Shown: positions 1-11,803, counted from the stretch's first letter. The stretch is 64,000 nucleotides of DNA from Sebastes aleutianus (GCA_916700875.1 CAKAKS010000032.1:6263001-6327000), one strand, 5' to 3'. Numbers and translations are program-made. Notes: generated by a model from the letters alone, not told the origin.

Positions 1-767
1 AGTGCTTTCCACAGGAACAGGATGTAACTCTGGTGCAAAAATACTAAATCACTTTAACCCTAATCCCTTTAATGTTGTGTTTGGGGTCCTGGAGAGCCCT
101 GAGACTCAAACATAAATATTATATAATATTGTTTGGTCAGCTTGATACTTGACTTTTTCCCTAATACAATTCATATATTATTCCTACATAGCCCATATAC
201 CATGCAAATAAGAAATGTTTCCTTCATTTGGTGTAATAACAATTATTGACATTTGTGTATTTTGTCACCAAATGTGCAAACCCAGTTGGTGGCAAAGAGA
301 AGTCTACCACTGAGATACCGTACTACATATTTAAATGATATCATGGGAAAAGAAAGAAAAAAAACCCACAGAAAAATGGTTGATTTTGCAATTTCTATTA
401 ATATCTTATCACATGCAACACCAAGAGCCCAATTTGGTCTAAAAAAGCCAAATGTAAAAAATATTGACTCTAAATACCAGAAAAAAAAAATCCCCTCATG
501 AGTGGTCAAAAGATAAATCTGGTCGGTCATGAGGAGAAACAAGTAGGAAATTAGAATTAATATATTTGTACTATGAAAAATTGATTCATTAGTTTACTAT
601 AATGTTTGCAAATGTTTTATAAATAACTGGATAATTTTCTCAAAATGTTCTGTTATGGGAAATCATCACCAGGTGCACTAAATGTCCTTAACCATCCAAA
701 TGTGGTCTTACCCAAATATGCCACTTGAACAGACATTTGAGGCAAATGGCCGTTTGTTGATTATTAT
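1..767. other. AT-rich sequence without recognised feature
   Basis: No coding similarity, RNA gene or repeat family seen elsewhere in the window was recognised. Short ORFs on both strands around 243-542 have AT-biased composition and no recognisable motif. The stretch ends where the first degenerate minisatellite units appear. Confidence 0.6.
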
Positions 768-3589
768 CATAGGTGACCCCCCTTAAACACTATCAGCAGA
801 GGTAATAGCACAGGCTATGCCCTCTAAACACTATAAAGGCAGGTATCGGCATATGTAACGCCCCCAAAACACTAGAAGGGCAGGTATCGGCAACGCCAAC
901 TAATCACTAAAACGGAAGTTATCAGCATAGGTAATGCCCCCTTAACACTAACTTCAGGTATCGGCATAGGAAACGCCCCCTAAACACAATAAAGTTATAG
1001 GCAACACCCCCTAAACACTATAAAGGGAGGTACTGGCATAGGTAACATCCCCTAAACACAATAAGGGCAGGTAGCAGCATGGGTAAAGCCCCCTTAACAC
1101 TATAAGGAAAGGTATTGGCATAGGTAACGCCCCCAAAACACTATAAGGGATGGTGTCGGCATAAGTAACGCCCCCTAAACATGATAAAGGCAGTTATCAG
1201 CATAGGTAATGCCTCCTAACACTATAAGGGCAGGTTCAGCCATAGTTAACGCCCCCCACACACTAAAGACAGGTATCGGCATGGATAAAGCCCCATAAAC
1301 ACAAAAGGACAGGTATTGGCTTAGGTAACGCCCCCCTAAACACCATAAGGGCTGGTATTGGCATAGGTAATGCACCCTTAGCACTATAAGGGCAGGTGCC
1401 GGCCAATGTAACGCCCCCTAAACACGTAAGGACAGGTATCTATATAGGTAACGCCCCCTAAACACTATAGGGGAATAAATAACACCCATAGGTAACGCCC
1501 CCTAACCACAATAATGCCAGGTATCAGCATTGGTAATGCCTCCTAAACACTATAAGGGTAGGTACTGGCATTGTTAACAACCTTCAAACACTAAGGACAG
1601 GTATCTGCATAGGTAACACCCCCTAAACACAAAAGGACAGATATCGGCATAGGTAACGCCCCCTAAACACTAAAGAGCCGGTATCGGTGTAGGTAACGCC
1701 CTTTAAACAATAATAGGGCAGGTATCCATTTAGGTAATGCCCCCTAAGCACTATAATGAGATATTGCATAGGTACCACCCCTTTAACACTATCAGCGCAG
1801 GTATTGGCAGATGTAATGCCCCTGAAACATGAAAGGACAGGTATCGGCATAGGTTACGCCCCCTAAACACTATAACGACAGGTATTAGCAAGGGTAACAC
1901 CCCGTAAGGGCAGGTATCAGCGTAGGTAACACCCGCTAAACACTATAAGAGCTGGTATCGGCATAGGTAACGCCCCCTTAACACTATAAGAGCAGGTATC
2001 GGCATAGGTAACACCCCCTAAACACTATAAGGGCAGGTATCAGCATAGGTAATGCCCCCTAAACACTATAAGAGCAGGTATCAGCATAGGTAATGCCCCC
2101 TAAACACTATAAGAGCTGGTATCAGCATAGGTAACACCCCCTAAACACTATAAGGGCAGGTATCAGCATAGGTAATGCCCCCTAAACACTATAACAGCTG
2201 GTATCGGCATAGGTAACACCCTCTAAACACTATAAGAGCAGGTATTGGCATAGGTAACGCCCCCTTAACACTATAAGAGCAGGTATTGGCATAGGTAACG
2301 CCCCTTAACACCATAAGAGCAGGTATTGGTATAGGTAACGCCCCCTTAACACTATAAGAGCTGGTATCGGCATAGGTAACACCCACTAAACACTATAAGA
2401 GCAGGTATCAGCGTAGGTAACACCCGCTAAACACTATAAGAGCTGGTATCGGCATAGGTAACGCCCCCTTAACACTATAAGAGCAGGTATCGGCATAGGT
2501 AACACCCCCTAAACACTATAAGGGCAGGTATCAGCATAGGTAATGCCCCCTAAACACTATAAGAGCTGGTATCGGCATAGGTAACACCCTCTAAACACTA
2601 TAAGAGCAGGTATTGGCAGAGGTAACGCCCCCTTAACACTATAAGTGCAGGTATTGGCATAGGTAACGCCCCCTTAACACTATAAGGGCAGGTATCGGCA
2701 TAGGTAACGCCCCTTAACACCATAAGAGCAGGTATTGGCATAGGTAACGCCCCCTAAACACTATAAGAGCTGGTATCGGCATAGGTAACACCCTCTAAAC
2801 ACTATAAGAGCAGGTATTGGCATAGGTAACGCCCCCTTAACACTATAAGAGCAGGTATTGGCATAGGTAACGCCCCTTAACACCATAAGAGCAGGTATTG
2901 GTATAGGTAACGCCCCCTTAACACTATAAGAGCTGGTATCGGCATAGGTAACACCCACTAAACACTATAAGAGCAGGTATCAGCGTAGGTAACACCCGCT
3001 AAACACTATAAGAGCAGGTATCGGCATAGGTAACACCCCCTAAACACTATAAGGGCAGGTATCAGCATAGGTAATGCCCCCTAAACACTATAAGAGCTGG
3101 TATCGGCATAGGTAACACCCTCTAAACACTATAAGAGCAGGTATTGGCAGAGGTAACGCCCCCTTAACACTATAAGTGCAGGTATTGGCATAGGTAACGC
3201 CCCCTTAACACTATAAGGGCAGGTATCAGATTAGGTAACGCCTCTTAACACTATAAGAGCAGGTATTGGCATAGGTAACGCCCCTTAAACACTATTTGGG
3301 CAGGTGTCAGCATAGGTAACGCCCCTTAACACTATAAGAGCAGGTATTGGCATAGGTAACGCCCCCTTAACACTATAAGGGCAGGTATTGGCATAGGTAA
3401 CGCCCCTTAACACTATAAGAGCAGGTATTGGCATAGGTAACGCCCCCTAAACACTATTTGGGCAGGTATCAGCATAGGTAACGCCCCTTAACACTATACT
3501 AACAGGTATCAGCATAGGTAACGCCCCCTTAACACTATAAGAGCAGGTATTGGCATATGTAACGCCCCCTAAACACTATTTGGACACAC
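768..3589. repeat. 41-bp minisatellite array, about 69 units
   Basis: A head-to-tail array of a unit of about 41 bp. Each unit contains AACACTATAAG, then AGCAGGTATYGGCATAGG, then TAACGCCCCCT. Units before about 1900 are diverged and vary in length. Units from about 1911 to 3500 are nearly uniform and form longer blocks: a segment at 1911 recurs at 2402 (491 bp, 12 units), the segment 2217-2430 recurs 572 bp later (14 units), and downstream matches are offset by 531 bp (13 units). The unit is not a multiple of three, so ORFs inside it are incidental. The last unit, ending CTATTTGG, runs directly into a family-A element. Confidence 0.97.
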
Positions 3590-4208
3590 TACATTTTTAA
3601 CGCATTTACACAACTTGCAAATTTTTGATTGTAGTGGACTCAGTTTTAAAGTGAGAGTGAAGATACTAGTATCATTCAAAACTAGAAAAACCTAAGGAAT
3701 CCATTGGTACCATCCATGTCATATTGTCTTGACGGAGGCTAAATATTGCTCCAAACAAAATTATGATGTGGAAAAACTGCCATGGCCATTTTCAAAGGGG
3801 TCCGTTGACCTGAAAATGGGTTCTATGGGTACCCACGAGTCTCCCCTTTACAGACATGCCCACTTTATGATAATCACATGCAGTTTGGGGCAAGTCATAG
3901 TCAAGTCAGCACACTGACACACTGACAGCTGTTGTTGCCTGTTGGGCTGCAGTTGGCCATGTTATAATTTGAGCATATTGTTTGTATGCTAAATGCAGTA
4001 CCTGTGAGGGTTTTTGGACAATATTTGTAATTTCTTTGTGTTGTTGACTGATTTCCAGTATATATACATTTGCATACAGCAGCATATTTACCCACTCCCA
4101 TGTTGATAAGAGTATTAAATACTTGATATAAGGTACATTTTGAATTGATAATATTTGATTAATATGTGACTATTCTTGATGCAATATTTTAATTGATTGG
4201 CAGCCCTA
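3590..4208 (+). mobile_element. Family A MITE-like element, 5'-truncated (copy A1)
   Basis: Matches the dispersed family best seen at 18605-19329 and 25594-26313. Shared blocks include TCCATTGGTACCA, TTCAAAGGGGTCC, the segment around TACCCACGAGTCTCCCC, and the terminal GCAGCCCTAA. Roughly the first 55-60 bases of the element, including its left terminal repeat, are missing where the minisatellite abuts. The usual block TGACCTCTGACCT is also deleted here. Non-coding. Confidence 0.85.
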
Positions 4209-4989
4209 ATTATATTATATTATATAATATACTGTTGGCCAGTTATCACATATTTTGCATGTAAAATTCTGAAAAGTAACTATTTACTATGGCTCTTATT
4301 GTAGTAGAGTGAAAAACACCCCATTTTCCTCTGAAAAAAATGGCATGAAATGGAAATACCTTAAATCTGTTCATAACTACATAGTTTGAAGAACTACTTG
4401 TTAACCATTCATTATCCGATTTATCAGTTCATCCTTGTCCCTCACTGTGTCAGTGTTCCAGCACGGAAATTCTCAGCTCGCCTGATTTCTGAAGGTCAGA
4501 CAGGATGCAACCGGCACTTCATGGGACTGATCTCTACAGAAAGCTTTCTTCAACAACGACGAAACAAAATGCACACTTTATTTTCAAATGAACCGACCCA
4601 TAATATAAGAGCAAGGCTGCCCCCCTTGACAACGCCTGATAGGCTACTTTGTTGCTGTGAACGCTAAACACCTCTAAGCACACACTAATCCGTGGTCGGT
4701 CCTTAATCTCCTGCAGACACAACACGGTATACTCGCTGCGGAGGGCGGACCGTGCCGTGCCAAAGTGGCTCTTTACGCATAATCATCGCTCGAAATCTCT
4801 CTCCGGTGTGTGTTTGTAGTTCTATAGCTGACCTTCTTGACTCTAACCCCCTCCCTAGGGTGGGCTCTGTGATACCTCATGGTGTTTGTGCCATCTAGGG
4901 TTATCCTCCGCTCCATTGCAGTCTTTCTAGCGCAGAGATTTCGCTCCTATCCATCTCCTCCTCGCTCTTTGGACAAAAACTCCTGAATT
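4209..4989. other. Unassigned; possible promoter side of downstream exon
   Basis: From about 4700 the sequence becomes more GC- and CpG-rich than its surroundings (for example GCGGAGGGCGGACCG near 4740), and it leads directly into the first-exon candidate. No convincing TATA box or initiator was found. 4209-4690 has no recognised content. Confidence 0.3.
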
Positions 4990-5184
4990 ATTGAAAACAA
5001 AACCAAAAACTTTCTTTTCGGATGTACTATTTTCACCTTATTTTTTTTTTTACAAACTTTCGGCTTGGATGGGCGTTTTTGGAAAAGCCAAACATTTACA
5101 CGGACATATTGGTGTTTTGTTTTTTTTCTTTCCACTGACAAGTAACTACCGCGGGGAGAAAATAGAAAAGCGCCTGTGCCATGT

Positions 5185-5210
5185 AGCAGCAGCAGCGGCA
5201 GCAGCAGCAA
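5185..5210 (+). repeat. (GCA)n-like trinucleotide tract
   Basis: About eight GCA/GCG triplets in the leader of the candidate first exon. They would encode alanines in the upstream ORF that starts at about 5069. Confidence 0.8.
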
Positions 5211-5556
5211 GCGCTCTCTGAAAAAACTGGAAATACATAGACGAGCCCACACACCAGCAAGAGAGCTAGTTATTTTTACTTGAAGGGGGGAAACTACAAA
5301 TATGCTGTGAAGCTCTCTCTTCGTTGCAGCTTGTGCTCCCGCGGCAAAAAAAAAAGCGCAGGTTTTCCAGAGCATCTCGCTGGTGGGAACACAAAAAATT
5401 GTCAAGGAGAAGCGATATGCGGCTCGGTATAGGCAGCTGGTTTTTGCAGTTCGTCTCCTGGAATTAGTGTTTGAATGGGTGGAAAGGGAGCGGCTGTATA
5501 GCCTCGGACCAGGAGGAAACAGAAATACACTGAATAAGAGCCTGCGGTGGCGCACA

Positions 5557-5580
5557 ATGGATACTTGTCCGTCTCTGAAG
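5557..5580 (+). CDS. Possible start of a protein: 8-codon coding part of a first exon
   Basis: The ATG at 5557 has A at -3 and G at +4, a strong Kozak context. It opens eight codons (M-D-T-C-P-S-L-K) that end exactly at a consensus splice donor, AAG|GTAAGG, leaving the intron in phase 0. The same frame stays open upstream to 5383 but has no earlier ATG, so 5557 is the first possible methionine start in that frame. I do not recognise the gene from eight residues, and no downstream exon is evident in the window. That would fit a long first intron, or the call may be wrong and the exon may be entirely non-coding. The ATG, its context and the donor are seen directly; that they belong to a gene is inference. 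Confidence 0.35.
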
Positions 5581-6125
5581 GTAAGGAATAACCTTAATAC
5601 TAGTCTGATGCATGATGAGTTGTGACTGCGCACCGCTCAGATATATCAGATTAACAGTTATGTTGCTTTTTTTTTATCTATATGTGGTGGATCTTCTGCT
5701 TACAGTTCACCTTCAACTCAAATTCTAATGCGCCGATTTAAAAAGAAAAAAAAATAATATATATATATATATTGTTCCTGAGGCTATACCACTAAGGTTT
5801 CACAAGCTCTGGATATCTATTCCTCTGTAATAATGGCAGGCTGTGTGTGTGTGTTAATGATGGGTTGAAGGGTGGCTGGGCACTCTTGGACAAATCACAG
5901 GTATATCCACAGTAAGTAACCTGATCGGTGGTGAATCTGTTCAGTGCAGCAGTGCTGGAGCTGCTGTTGTTTTACCATTTCTTTATTCATTTTTGCAATG
6001 TTGCATATGTGGGAAAAAAAAGGGAAACCAAGAAAAACTGAGAGGTTGGATAGGTGTGCCTGACGCATACTAATCCTGGGTGTGTATAAACGGGCGTGTT
6101 TTTTGTTTGGGGTGTGTGTGTTGTC

Positions 6126-6126
<1 letters not shown>

Positions 6127-6167
<41 letters not shown>

Positions 6168-6190
6168 GAGAGAGAGAGAGAGAGGGAGGA
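6127..6190. repeat. (TG)n(AG)n compound microsatellite
   Basis: About 19 TG units followed directly by about 9 AG units. Confidence 0.98.
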
Positions 6191-6415
6191 AGAGGAGGGA
6201 GTGATTAGCCTACTCTTTTCCAAAATGTTCCCTTGCGATTAGCCAAGACGTTTTATTAAACTCTCTTTTTAAGTTGCACGAATGGACATGCTGCTGTGCG
6301 CGGGCGTGCGTGTGAGAGGTGCGTGCGTGTGAGAGATGGTTCTATCATATGTCCCCTATGTGCTGATGATTTTTTTATTAAACTAGCTGTCCCTTTGGAG
6401 AAAAAAAAAAGGATA

Positions 6416-6417
<2 letters not shown>

Positions 6418-6449
<32 letters not shown>
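6418..6449. repeat. (TG)n microsatellite
   Basis: About 15 uninterrupted TG units. Confidence 0.98.
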
Positions 6450-6452
<3 letters not shown>

Positions 6453-7504
6453 TCTGGTTAAGGGATCGATGGCCGCCATGAGGCATCATGGGAAAGCAGT
6501 GTAACGCCACCACCCACTGTAATCACCACCCCTCTTGTGGATTACATCTAGTGGTAACATGGCACTTGCTGAGGAGAACCTAGTATAAGAGGTCCGAGTG
6601 TGGAGGTATATAGAGGAGCACAGTGAAGGCTGTTCAGCACCATGGACAGCGCAGCAGAGCACTATGAAACTGCAGTATGAAGGGAGATGCTTTGACTCCC
6701 ACAATGGGGCATTTATCGACATTTGAATGGCTGGTGGTATTCTCCTTAAAAAAAAAATCACACTGTGAAGGGTTTGTCTGAAGAATACAGAGCGAGGAGG
6801 TTCTCCGAGCAAAAAAGCCCCTGTAGTTTACTGAAGAGATTCAACTGTGTTTTATTCATGAAAACAGAATGATTGTGACGCTAAATGACTCACAGGACTA
6901 TACTGTGTTATCCAGGCCTTTGCTATTTATTGCCACTGTAATTTATGTCAGTGGATCTCCACTGTGTACAATGGAGGTCTGTGGATGGAACCAAAAATAG
7001 CTCATCTAAAAGAAGAATAAAGAGCCTGTTCGTTGGTTTTATTTACAGTACAGTTCAGTGCACCACTTCAACACCACATTACTTTTTTAAGTTGGTATCA
7101 TCCATTAGACAGGAAGGCAATCCAGGCACTCAAAAATAATAAAACAAGTGGCAACAAGGAAGGATATATATAAAAAAGCCTTTATTGTTGTTAAAAAGCC
7201 AACATCTTTCAACCACTGTAGGTCTTCGTCAGAGCATTCCTGTCTGTCCTAATTTTGTTTCCCCATTTTCCAAGACCACATGGTTGCCTTATGGTTGAAT
7301 AAACAGAGCAACCAGTTATCTCTCTTTCCTAGTATCATCCATTATTTGAGTCTACACCCTTTCCTAAAGCCCCATGATATGTATTTCTCCATAACATTTA
7401 CCTGCAATAGCATTTTTTGGTCACTTGGGAGCAGCAGAAACAAGCTGTGAACACGACATAGACATATCATGAGTTGATATGGTGAACGTGTTAGCAAACA
7501 GTTG

Positions 7505-7960
7505 ATTTCTCCAACGTATTCTCATACAACGGTTTGTATGATATCGTGCGAAAAGTTATTCCTCATTTTTCGTGCATTTTCCCATCAATGTCCAGCGTCA
7601 ATTTACGCTCTGGTCTTTTCTAAATAAACTTCTTCGTCTTCGCAGGAAACAGCTTGGTTAGGATTAGGCAACAAAACCATTTAGTTTGGATTAGGAAAAG
7701 ATTGTGGTTAAGTTACGCCAAACCAGACATGGCGTAACTTAAGTACTAAAGTTCCGTGACAAACACTACCTAGTTAGATTTTGGAAAATATTGTGGTTAG
7801 GGTTATAATAACACCGTAAATACCGTAACTGAAGTACGGAAGTTACATGACAAATAAATGGCCGTTGACTTCTGGTTTCACATGGGCCACAAACACCGGT
7901 ATCCTGGGCAAAAGTCCTGTGTTTTATGACCCAGCCATCCACACCGACTTCCTCCTCGCT
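7505..7960. repeat. Family B dispersed repeat, copy B1
   Basis: Contains blocks shared with 9180-10400, 31700-31975, 35130-35415, 46050-46260 and 49345-49690: GGTTAGGATTAGGCAACAAA, a GATTGTGGTTAAGTTACG-type block, and a closing segment around CACATGGGCCACAAACACCG with GTCCTGTGTTTT. Non-coding. I know it as a widespread teleost repeat but cannot name its class. Confidence 0.75.
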
Positions 7961-9179
7961 GCTCTTTATACTTCCTTGTTCACAATTAGATGGATAACAT
8001 ACAAATGGATTTTGTGAGATATATATATACAAATTTAGGTTTCGTAGGTATAGCTATGAACGTTGTAGCTAGTCTCTGACTGCATCTGTCTGCTGTTTGG
8101 TGCTGAGCAGGTAGTGTACGGTGCATTGTTTTAGAGCTTTTTCACTGTTTATACGGATGTGTTCTAAATAGTAAGGTTTTAGTGAAGATGTATGTGTTTG
8201 TGAAGTAGTGAGCATACGACTGGATAAATGAGACTTGGAATATACTGCACCAGTTGTGATAGAGTTTGTACACAGATCTTTTAATATAGTTTTGCTGTTT
8301 TTACAAACCCGGCCCTCTGTTCGCCGTGGAGGCATGCGAGAAAAACAATGTTTTCCTCAAGAAATCAAAGTAACAAAGGGTGAGTAATTGATATACAAAT
8401 GGTCGCTTTTTGGGTGAAGTATTTCTTTAACATTGAAAACCTCAGCTAATTGGGAATGTGTTGTTGTGGTTTGATCAGATTTACCCGCCAAGGGTCATAA
8501 GATTATGTTTTCTTGTTTGATTGGTGCACAGGAGTACGTGATATTACATGTTTCTAAAGAAAGAGAAGAAAGAAAATACCGTGCTCATGTCTGATTCAAT
8601 CTCTCAGAGTAAAAACCTCATTAAAACAATACGATTTCAGGGCCTATATATTGAGTACAAGTTGATAAAGATTTATGTCCAATCAAAGTCACTTCGCTGA
8701 TTATGTACATCAAGTTTACCTGTCATGAGGTGTCCTACTCAGCCTGTGAAAATGGTTGTAAAATATATTTTATGGCTCTGGAGGGGCTTTATAAAAATGG
8801 AGAAAATAACCTGGTGATGTCATTAGAAATATGATGATGTCATGTTTTGGGAGCTTGAGCTGTACTTGAGACTAAAAGTCAGGATTTCTTGGTCTCTGTT
8901 GCTTCACTGTTGACCATTATTATTATTTTTTTTGTTTTAATCTGTCTCTTAAAAGTCCTCTGCCTTTATGGAAGTACAATACTAAATTGCTGGAGTATCC
9001 TTTTCAAATAATTTTCCAGCAGGTTCCACAGCTCTCTATATACGGAAATGCACTTACCGTGGAACGTGCATACTGTTTTTTTTTAAAATTAAATTCCCTT
9101 CATCTGATAATAACACAAACAACCATTATGTTCAGGCAATGATCTGGTTTGGGCTCTATATATAACTTACAAAGTTTCT
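7961..9179. other. No recognised gene or repeat family
   Basis: Mixed AT-rich sequence. A repeat-like end (GGTGAAGTATTTCTTTAAC) occurs near 8414-8432 without a recognisable partner end. Confidence 0.45.
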
Positions 9180-10400
9180 TTACGTAGGTTACGTAACATT
9201 ACGTAGCCTACTTAACTTATGTTGTGTATGTAACGTAGTCTACTTAACTACATAAAAGTAATAGGTATTTTAACCCAAACCACGATCTTTTCCTAAACTT
9301 AATATAAAAACACAGGACTTTTACTCAAGATATCGCTGTTTTGTGTCTCATATGAAAGTCAACTTATTTTAAGTCGATGTATAAGTTACGTAACATAATG
9401 TCATGTATGTTGATTACGTAACATTATGTAGCCTGCTTGACTCTTTCTAAGTTGACGTTTAAGTTACATAACATTATGTTATATAGGTTGTGCAGCCTAC
9501 TTAACTTGCTTTGTGTATGTAACATAGCCTACTTAACTACGTAACAAACATCCTTATTTTAAGCCAATCCACGATCTTTTCCTAAAAAACAGGATTTTCA
9601 CCCAGGACACTCCTGTTCGTGTCCCATGTGAAACGTGACTTATTTTAGGTTACCATGTAACTTACGTAATGTAATGTTACGTGATTACGTAGGTTACGTA
9701 ACGTTAAGTGGCCTACTTGACTTATAATGTTGCATCAATTTGATTACGATTGCGTAGGTTATTTAACGTTATGTAGCCTACTTGCCTCATTTTAAGTCGA
9801 TGTTTAAGTTGCGTAACATTGTTATGTTATATAGGTTACGTAGGTTTTGTAAAGCTATGCAGTCTACTTAACTTACTTTGTGTACATAACATAACCTACT
9901 TAACTACGTAACTAATGTATTTTAACCCAAACCACGATCTTTTCCTAAACCTAATAAAAACAAGACTTTCACACAGGAGACCCCTGTCAGTGTCCCATGT
10001 GAAACTTGACTTAAATTAAATCAACGTAATGTAAGTTACGTAACGTAATGTTACATTACGTTGATTACGCAGGTTACGTAACGTTATGTAGCCTACTTGA
10101 CTTATAATGTTACGTTAACGTCGATAACGTAGGTTACGTAACGTTATGTAGCCTACTTGACTTATTTTAAGACAATGTTTAAGTTACGCAACGTTATGTC
10201 ATGTTAAATTGTTATTTGTGAAATATGTTGTGTGTTAATTGTATTTTCCGCAAAGTTACGCAGCCAATTTAACTTACTTTGTGTGCGTAACCTAGCCTAC
10301 TTAACTTGGTAACGAACATACTTATTTTGACCTAAACTATGATCTTTTCCAAAACCTAACCAGGTAGTTTTGCTGCCTAAACCTAGTTGTTTCCTGTGAA
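9180..10400. repeat. Family B tandem block, four degenerate copies
   Basis: The landmark GATCTTTTCC recurs near 9285, 9573, 9934 and 10331, so the period is about 290-400 bp. Between landmarks the phrase ACGTTATGTAGCCTACTT repeats several times with a sub-period of about 70 bp. The block is unusually rich in the palindrome TTACGTAA: by eye, perfect copies start at 9189, 9386, 9414, 9662, 9694, 10036, 10074 and 10134. The end shows blocks such as GGAAACGACTT-like TTTCCTGTGAACACA shared with 49620-49660. Confidence 0.85.
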
Positions 10401-10469
10401 CACATAAGTTTATTTTGAAACGTGTATGAATGTAACGAGCAGAAATTGACACACAAAACTGACGCTGAG

Positions 10470-10560
10470 TGTTGGGTAGAGCGTCATAGTTTGAAGCGTA
10501 GGGCCACTGGCCAAGCTACGGTATTTGATGAGTTGGGAGTGAGAATGTGTTATTTATTCA
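10470..10560. repeat. Family B distal segment
   Basis: GAGCGTCATAGTTTGAAGCG and TTTGATGAGTTGG are shared with 46734-46790 and 49928-50000, always downstream of family-B body sequence. Confidence 0.7.
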
Positions 10561-11803
10561 AGCCAGAGAACAACATGAGCAGGAACCGTTTAATTCATTG
10601 TAATTCCATTTGTATTCATTATTATTCAGGTCTTTAGTTTCGCTTTGCTAACAGACGCAACAGAACTATCAACAGTGCTCGTCTGATATGTTGATATCAC
10701 TCGCAGTTATTGTCTGTCAATGCTTGATGCCAGAATGACACCGGAGGGTTAATGCCTTCTGTCGAGACGGCTCGGTGAAATTGATAGGCCTGTCTTGACA
10801 GATGAGATAACCTGCAATCGCAGGCAAACGCAATTTACGGGCACGGCAGATGGATGCTGAGGATGCACTCAGAAGTAGGCCAGTTTTACCTTGGGGAGAA
10901 GCTCGACATGCACAGAAGGCTCCCGGAGAATGTTAGAGCGTTGTTGTTTTGCAAGGGAAATTATGAGAGAGAGAGGTGGGAGGAATGGCAATCAGAGGAC
11001 CATTTTATTAAACGCCACACACAGTGAAATAATAAAGAGGGGATCAATTCTTGTTCACATGGAATAGCTTCGAAGCAAGGCAATTGAAGTTAAAAAATTA
11101 AGTGGAAAATAACTTGGGGATTTAGCCTTAAACCCTCTGTGGCGTCTCTGCACGGCTCTCGTCTCCAAGTCTGCTGTGTGAAGAAGCTTGGTTTCTTTCC
11201 AGAAAACTCTCCCTAATGGCTCCATTCACTCACCTTCACCAGCCAAACAAGCCAGGTGAACAGAAAAACACAACAAATAAAGAAATAAATCCAAAGCGAG
11301 GAGGAGCCGACATGCAGGCAGTCAGACGCGTTTGATATGTTTGCAAAATAATGAATATACAGTACAGAGAATGGAGCGCAGCTGCAGGGCATTTTCATGT
11401 GCTTCTTCACCTCAAATTGCCATGCATTAGAGGCAAACATTCCCCTAATGAATTTAATCATCGCTCCTGTTGTCACTGAGTCAGTCCTTTGTTTGCGTTC
11501 CTGCCTGGTGACTAGAGTCCAGCTGCTGTGGTGCAGCATATGTGTGCAGAGCGAAGCTGACACTTCATGCAGTGTTTAGAGGAATCAGCTGCTATGGTGG
11601 AGCCCCAGCAAATTGTAGGAATGGACTTCATGTTGAGGGTGGTTTTGTTATCTGGAGAGCTCCTTATTCTCCTTGCTTTTTTTTTTTATTTTAATCAGTG
11701 CAGAAAAACACAACATGACTGCCTCAACCTTTAAAAACTCTCAGCTCTTTAGATATTATCTGACATTCAGTATAGGAGAGACATCAGGATCTTTAGATAT
11801 CAG
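10561..11803. other. Single-copy-looking sequence, possible conserved non-coding DNA
   Basis: No coding or repeat match was recognised. Segments around 10740-10960 and 11395-11480 (ATTGCCATGCATTAGAGG, CCCCTAATGAATTTAATC) lack the degenerate texture of nearby repeats and contain homeodomain-like TAAT cores. That they are constrained is a guess that needs cross-species alignment. The ORF at 11213-11563 on the minus strand has no recognised domain. Confidence 0.3.

Larger units (their letters stand above)
4990..5580 (+). other. Candidate first exon of a + strand gene, mostly 5' leader
   Basis: The right edge is a good splice donor: CTGAAG followed by GTAAGG, cut between 5580 and 5581. The left edge is not determined. 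The leader holds several upstream ATGs: one at about 5069 opens an ORF of roughly 49 codons ending in an alanine run encoded by the GCAGCA tract, one near 5414 opens about 16 codons, and others stop almost at once. Upstream ORFs of this kind are common in tightly regulated vertebrate developmental and neural genes, but that is only a family-level expectation. The opposite strand is also open across 4947-5633, with no recognisable protein. Confidence 0.4.
5581..7504. other. Probable intron or intergenic sequence with microsatellites
   Basis: Follows the splice donor at 5581. Besides the listed dinucleotide tracts it holds an (AT)n run near 5757-5772 and a TATAAGAGG/TATATAGAGG pair near 6584-6612 ahead of a 13-codon ATG ORF at about 6641. 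None of these could be tied to a gene. Around 7090-7260 there is a repeat-like segment (ending near TTCGTCAGAGC) that I could not assign to a family. Confidence 0.4.

Noticed and set aside
2189..2958. Two identical 65-codon ORFs on the minus strand
   Set aside because: They are the same frame read from two duplicated minisatellite blocks. The 41-bp unit shifts frame at each repeat, so no repeated protein is encoded.
768..3589. Regular direct repeats suggesting a CRISPR array
   Set aside because: The 41-bp units are contiguous with no unique spacers, vary gradually along the array, and lie in vertebrate-type DNA. It is a minisatellite.
4947..5633. 228-codon open frame on the minus strand
   Set aside because: It lies opposite the candidate first exon and has low-complexity phenylalanine- and arginine-rich runs caused by poly-A/T and CAG tracts. 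No domain is recognisable.
6585..6682. TATA-like boxes ahead of a short ATG ORF of about 13 codons
   Set aside because: The ORF stops at once and no splice donor follows in a sensible position. Two TATA-like strings are expected in AT-rich DNA.
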